Positions 5,675-8,000 of a stretch of 8,000 nt of DNA are shown one piece after another. The stretch is from NCBI GenBank assembly GCA_049694275.1, contig JBAVQS010000096.1, positions 1 to 8,000 of the forward strand, in the 5' to 3' direction. Source of the stretch: JBAVQS01 sp049694275. Lineage in GTDB: Bacteria; Chloroflexota; Anaerolineae; UBA4142; SHND01. The position numbers were made by a program, and so were the translations under genes. Every line of letters begins with the position of its first letter. Position 1 is the first letter of the stretch. The notes beneath the pieces are model-generated. The model saw nothing but the letters and a program-made list of their open reading frames with translations. It was not told the DNA's origin and ran no database searches.

Positions 5675-6958
5675 GCTGCTGACGCGCTCGATCTGCGCGC
5701 CCAGCGCCCGCAGCTTGTCCTCGATGTGCTCATAACCCCGGTCGATCTGCCCGATGTTCTGGATGATGGTGCATCCATCGGCGCAGAGCGCCGCTTCCAG
5801 CAGGGCCATGCCGGCGCGAATGTCCGGCGAAGGGAGCCCGCCCGGCTCGGCGCGCAGCCGTGCGGGGCCGACGACGACCGCGCGGTGAGGATCGCACAGA
5901 ACGATGCGCGCCCCCATCGAGACCAGCCGGTCCACAAAGAACATGCGCCCCTCGAACATCTTTTCGTGAATCAGGATCGTCCCCTGGCACTGGGTCGCCG
6001 TCACGAGCATCATGCTCATCAGGTCGGTCGGAAAAGCCGGCCAGGGGCCATCGTCGATCTTGGCGACGGCGTTGTTGATGTCGCTCTGAATCTGGAGCGA
6101 CTGCTGCGCCGGGATGAATACCTGATTGTCGCGAATCTGACATTCCACGCCGAGGCGCTCAAAGCCGATGGTGATCATGCGCAGGTCCGCCTTGCGCGTG
6201 TTGTGAATTGTCACCTCGCCGTGGGTCGCCGCGGCGAGCGCGATAAAAGAGCCGACCTCGATGTGATCGGGGCCGATCTCGAACTCGGCGCCGTGCAGCC
6301 GGTCCACGCCGTGAATGGTGAGCGTGTTCGAGCCGATGCCGTCAATGTGCGCGCCCATGCGATTGAGCACCTGCGCCAGCTCCGACACGTGCGGCTCGGA
6401 GGCCGCGTTCCGGATGACGGTGACGCCCGTGGCGAGCGCCGCGGCCATCAGCGCATTCTCGGTCGCCGTGACGCTCGTCTCGTCGAGGAAGATATCGGCC
6501 CCCTTGAGCCCGCCGGTCCGTATCTGGTACCCGTCCTTGACCTCGACCTCGGCGCCCAGCTCGCGGAGCGCGAAAAAGTGTGTATCGACGCGCCGCCGGC
6601 CGATCACGTCGCCGCCCGGCGGCGGCAAAAAGACTTCGCCCCGGCGAGCCAGCATGGGCCCCGCAAACAGGATCGACGCGCGAATCTGGGCGCACAACTG
6701 CTGGTTCAGCCGGCTGTCGCGCAGGTTGGCCGCGCGCAGCGTCACCGTGTGCGGGTCCTGGTGATGGACTTCGACGCCGACCTCGGCCAGGATACCGAGC
6801 ATGTCCTGCACATCGCGAATGCGCGGGACGTTTCGCAGTGTCAGCGGCTCGTCGGTGAGCAGCGCCGCCGCGATGATGGGCAGCGCCGCATTCTTGTTCC
6901 CGCTGGGGGTGACATGCCCGCGCAGCGGCGCGCCGCCTTGAATGATAAACTTGTCCAA
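5672..6958 (-). CDS. murA: UDP-N-acetylglucosamine 1-carboxyvinyltransferase MurA
   Basis: 428 residues, against about 419 in E. coli. The enzyme transfers enolpyruvate from PEP to UDP-GlcNAc, the first committed step of peptidoglycan synthesis, in the cytoplasm. The start is a TTG (6958-6956): the protein begins MDKFIIQGG, like E. coli MDKF, and no in-frame ATG fits; a run of six G lies 3 bases upstream. Lys22 and Asn23 in SGNKNAALP match the substrate-binding pair. The flexible loop reads PPPGGDVIGRRRVDTH, so Asp117 replaces the catalytic Cys115 of E. coli; Arg122 matches Arg120. Asp312 in FPTDLMSM matches the Asp305 base, and Arg381 in SPDIRAG probably matches Arg397. Cys-to-Asp MurA enzymes (Mycobacterium, Chlamydia, Borrelia) are active and insensitive to fosfomycin. 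MurA is preferred over EPSP synthase because of the N-terminus and the GPDHIEVGSFIALAAATHG region. It lies between the SAM hydrolase gene (90 bases upstream) and the cysteine hydrolase gene (49 bases downstream). Confidence 0.96.
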   Translation of the reverse strand: MDKFIIQGGAPLRGHVTPSGNKNAALPIIAAALLTDEPLTLRNVPRIRDVQDMLGILAEVGVEVHHQDPHTVTLRAANLRDSRLNQQLCAQIRASILFAGPMLARRGEVFLPPPGGDVIGRRRVDTHFFALRELGAEVEVKDGYQIRTGGLKGADIFLDETSVTATENALMAAALATGVTVIRNAASEPHVSELAQVLNRMGAHIDGIGSNTLTIHGVDRLHGAEFEIGPDHIEVGSFIALAAATHGEVTIHNTRKADLRMITIGFERLGVECQIRDNQVFIPAQQSLQIQSDINNAVAKIDDGPWPAFPTDLMSMMLVTATQCQGTILIHEKMFEGRMFFVDRLVSMGARIVLCDPHRAVVVGPARLRAEPGGLPSPDIRAGMALLEAALCADGCTIIQNIGQIDRGYEHIEDKLRALGAQIERVSS

Positions 6959-6977
6959 TGGCCCCCCATTTTATTTT

Positions 6978-7012
6978 CAGATTGTAGATTTCAGATTTCA
7001 GATTGCGGATTC
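6978..7012. repeat. Five-unit heptamer array between the SAM hydrolase gene and murA
   Basis: Five 7-base units on the plus strand: CAGATTG, TAGATTT, CAGATTT, CAGATTG, CGGATTC, with a constant GATT core. The unit length, copy number and RATT core resemble the array at 5640-5674, but this array points the other way. It lies in the leader of murA, 20 to 54 bases before its TTG. Confidence 0.8.
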
Positions 7013-7050
7013 TCCGCACATCCCATTTCGCAATCCGGTAATCCGCAATC
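7001..7050. repeat. Inverted repeat between the SAM hydrolase gene and murA
   Basis: GATTGCGGATT (7001-7011) and AATCCGCAATC (7040-7050) are perfect 11-bp complements with a 28-base loop. A smaller hairpin, GCGGA-TTC-TCCGC (7005-7017), overlaps the left arm. The right arm belongs to a second block of heptamer-like units in reverse orientation (7029-7050) and overlaps the stop codon of the SAM hydrolase gene. No T-tract follows on the minus strand, so it is not a classical intrinsic terminator; it may affect mRNA stability or simply reflect head-to-head repeat units. Confidence 0.65.
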
Positions 7051-7912
7051 AGGTCGCTTTATGTACGACGATCTCGTCGCCGACCGCCGCGCCGAGCGCC
7101 TCGGCTGCATTCCCATTCCGCCGGGCAATCTCGAGCTTCCAGGGCGAGCCGATGAGCACGGCCAGCTCCCCCGGCGCGACATCCGCATAGGTCCGCACCA
7201 GCCCGTGCAGCTTGCGGCCGGCAATCGAGACGACGATGGCCGCGCCCTGATGCACGGGCGTCCCTTGCGCGGCCGAACCGGCTTCCCCGCCGTGTGGCGC
7301 ACGCGCAAACGCCGCGAGCGTCTCGGCGTCAATGTCGCTCACCAGATTCCCATACCGGTCGATATAGATAATGCGCCCGACCAGCGCTCCATCCTCCCGG
7401 CGAACCGGCGCGGGCGGGGCCAGCGTCACCCATTCGCTCACGGGCGCGCCCAGCTCGTGCAGGGGGACGCCGCGCGCCAGGTGTGCCGCGCACGGCGAAA
7501 AAATGTCGCGCCCGTGGAATGTGGTCGAGACGCGGTCGAGCCAATAGCGCGGGTTGTTCAACTCGAACGCGACCGGCGCCGCGCCGCGCCGCGCCTGGAG
7601 CGCCGCCAGGGCGAACGAGAGCACCCCGTTATCCGGCCCGATCAGCGTCGTCTCACCCACCTGCACCGCCAGCGCCCGCCGCGTCGAGCCGACGCCTGGA
7701 TCGACGATACAGAGATGGATGGCGGCGGGTGGAAAGTAGGGGACGCTGTTCGCCAGGAGGAACGCGCCCTGTCGAATATTCTGCGGCGCAATGTCGTGCG
7801 TGATATCGACGAACCGGGCGTCGGGGTGGATGGCGAGCATCACCCCTTTCATGACGCCGACAAATCCGTCGATCAAACCAAAATCGGTGGTGAGCGTAAT
7901 CAGGTTTGACAT
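7049..7912 (-). CDS. S-adenosylmethionine hydrolase (SAM hydroxide adenosyltransferase, DUF62)
   Basis: 287 residues, normal for the family. It splits S-adenosylmethionine with water-derived hydroxide into adenosine and methionine in the cytoplasm. The N-terminus ITLTTDFGLIDGFVG is the family signature. The conserved Asp-Arg-His set is visible as Asp71 (IVDPGVGS), Arg78 and His133 (TFHGRDIFSP), with GPDNGVLS at 92-99. The C-terminal barrel-like domain starts near 178, with YIDRYGNLVSDI (183-194). There is no signal peptide. The ATG at 7912 has only AGGG close by. It follows a probable gene end at 7938 by 25 bases and precedes murA by 90, so co-transcription is possible. Fluorinases and chlorinases share the fold, but the Asp-Arg-His set and the lack of a halogenase insertion favour the hydrolase. 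Confidence 0.93.
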   Translation of the reverse strand: MSNLITLTTDFGLIDGFVGVMKGVMLAIHPDARFVDITHDIAPQNIRQGAFLLANSVPYFPPAAIHLCIVDPGVGSTRRALAVQVGETTLIGPDNGVLSFALAALQARRGAAPVAFELNNPRYWLDRVSTTFHGRDIFSPCAAHLARGVPLHELGAPVSEWVTLAPPAPVRREDGALVGRIIYIDRYGNLVSDIDAETLAAFARAPHGGEAGSAAQGTPVHQGAAIVVSIAGRKLHGLVRTYADVAPGELAVLIGSPWKLEIARRNGNAAEALGAAVGDEIVVHKAT

Positions 7913-7937
7913 AGCCCTGTTCTATGATAGCACAATT

Positions 7938-8000
7938 TTACGATTGGTCTAACACGTGCAAGCGGCGATTGGCTTCGCGTGGGAGTTCGGAGGTGATGAG
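7938..8000 (-). CDS. C-terminal end of an unidentified gene
   Basis: Reading leftwards from the window edge, 20 codons (beginning LITSELPREANRRL and ending HVLDQS) run to a TAA at 7940-7938. Third positions are mostly G or C and the peptide is charged and helix-like, which suits real coding sequence. The stop lies 25 bases before the SAM hydrolase ATG on the same strand, so the two are probably in one operon. Too little is visible to name the product. Confidence 0.5.
   Translation of the reverse strand, partial: LITSELPREANRRLHVLDQS

Noticed and set aside
5726..7909. A 727-codon open frame on the plus strand, opposite murA and the SAM hydrolase gene
   Set aside because: It mirrors two well-supported genes codon by codon; the lack of stops follows from GC-rich codon bias on the other strand. 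Its product is rich in Arg, Asp and His with no domain, and it reads through the intergenic heptamer array.
7924..7932. TGCTATCAT on the minus strand as a promoter for the SAM hydrolase gene
   Set aside because: It resembles an extended -10, but there is no -35 and the transcript would begin about 5 bases before the ATG, inside the only ribosome binding site. Read-through from the upstream gene end at 7938 is a simpler explanation.
1..8000. A defence, secretion or biosynthetic gene system
   Set aside because: Apart from the TPR protein every recognisable gene is a common metabolic or envelope enzyme; no nuclease, helicase, toxin, transposase or assembly-line enzyme is visible.

Overview
The window looks like a piece of a bacterial chromosome, most likely from Chloroflexota (an Anaerolineae-like lineage). 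The case rests on a membrane TPR protein with a long Pro/Thr/Ser-rich tail, GC-rich housekeeping genes, two convincing TTG starts, a MurA with Asp in place of the catalytic Cys, and short heptamer-periodic intergenic repeats. The assignment is an inference from style, not from a marker gene. I see no phage, insertion sequence, CRISPR array, rRNA or tRNA, and no recognisable defence system.

Left part (1-2240), plus strand, less GC-rich by eye. A good extended -10 promoter (151-159) precedes a gene (229-1896) for a three-helix membrane protein with an outward-facing TPR domain and a low-complexity tail. Next comes a broken 5' fragment (1978 to about 2166) of a GDSL/SGNH hydrolase gene, about 89% identical over 118 aligned bases to the intact copy downstream. 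A perfect TTGACA box sits in its decayed end.

Middle part (2241-3994), plus strand. A two-gene unit overlapping by ATGA encodes a flavin disulfide oxidoreductase of the sulfide:quinone oxidoreductase / flavocytochrome c type, with both redox cysteines, followed by a small cytosolic GDSL hydrolase. The unit meets the minus-strand genes tail to tail, with only 5 bases between stop codons.

Right part (4000-8000), all minus strand, so read from right to left: the last 20 codons of an unidentified gene (7938-8000), an S-adenosylmethionine hydrolase (DUF62/SAM hydroxide adenosyltransferase), murA (peptidoglycan precursor synthesis), an isochorismatase/nicotinamidase-like cysteine hydrolase, and an alpha/beta hydrolase. 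Gaps are 25, 90, 49 and 84 bases, which allows one transcript, though no shared pathway is evident. Both gaps beside murA contain arrays of five imperfect heptamers built on an RATT core.

The most useful observations are the GDSL remnant and intact copy bracketing the flavoenzyme gene, the predicted intrinsic fosfomycin insensitivity of MurA, and the heptamer arrays flanking murA. Everything else is ordinary metabolism and envelope biology.
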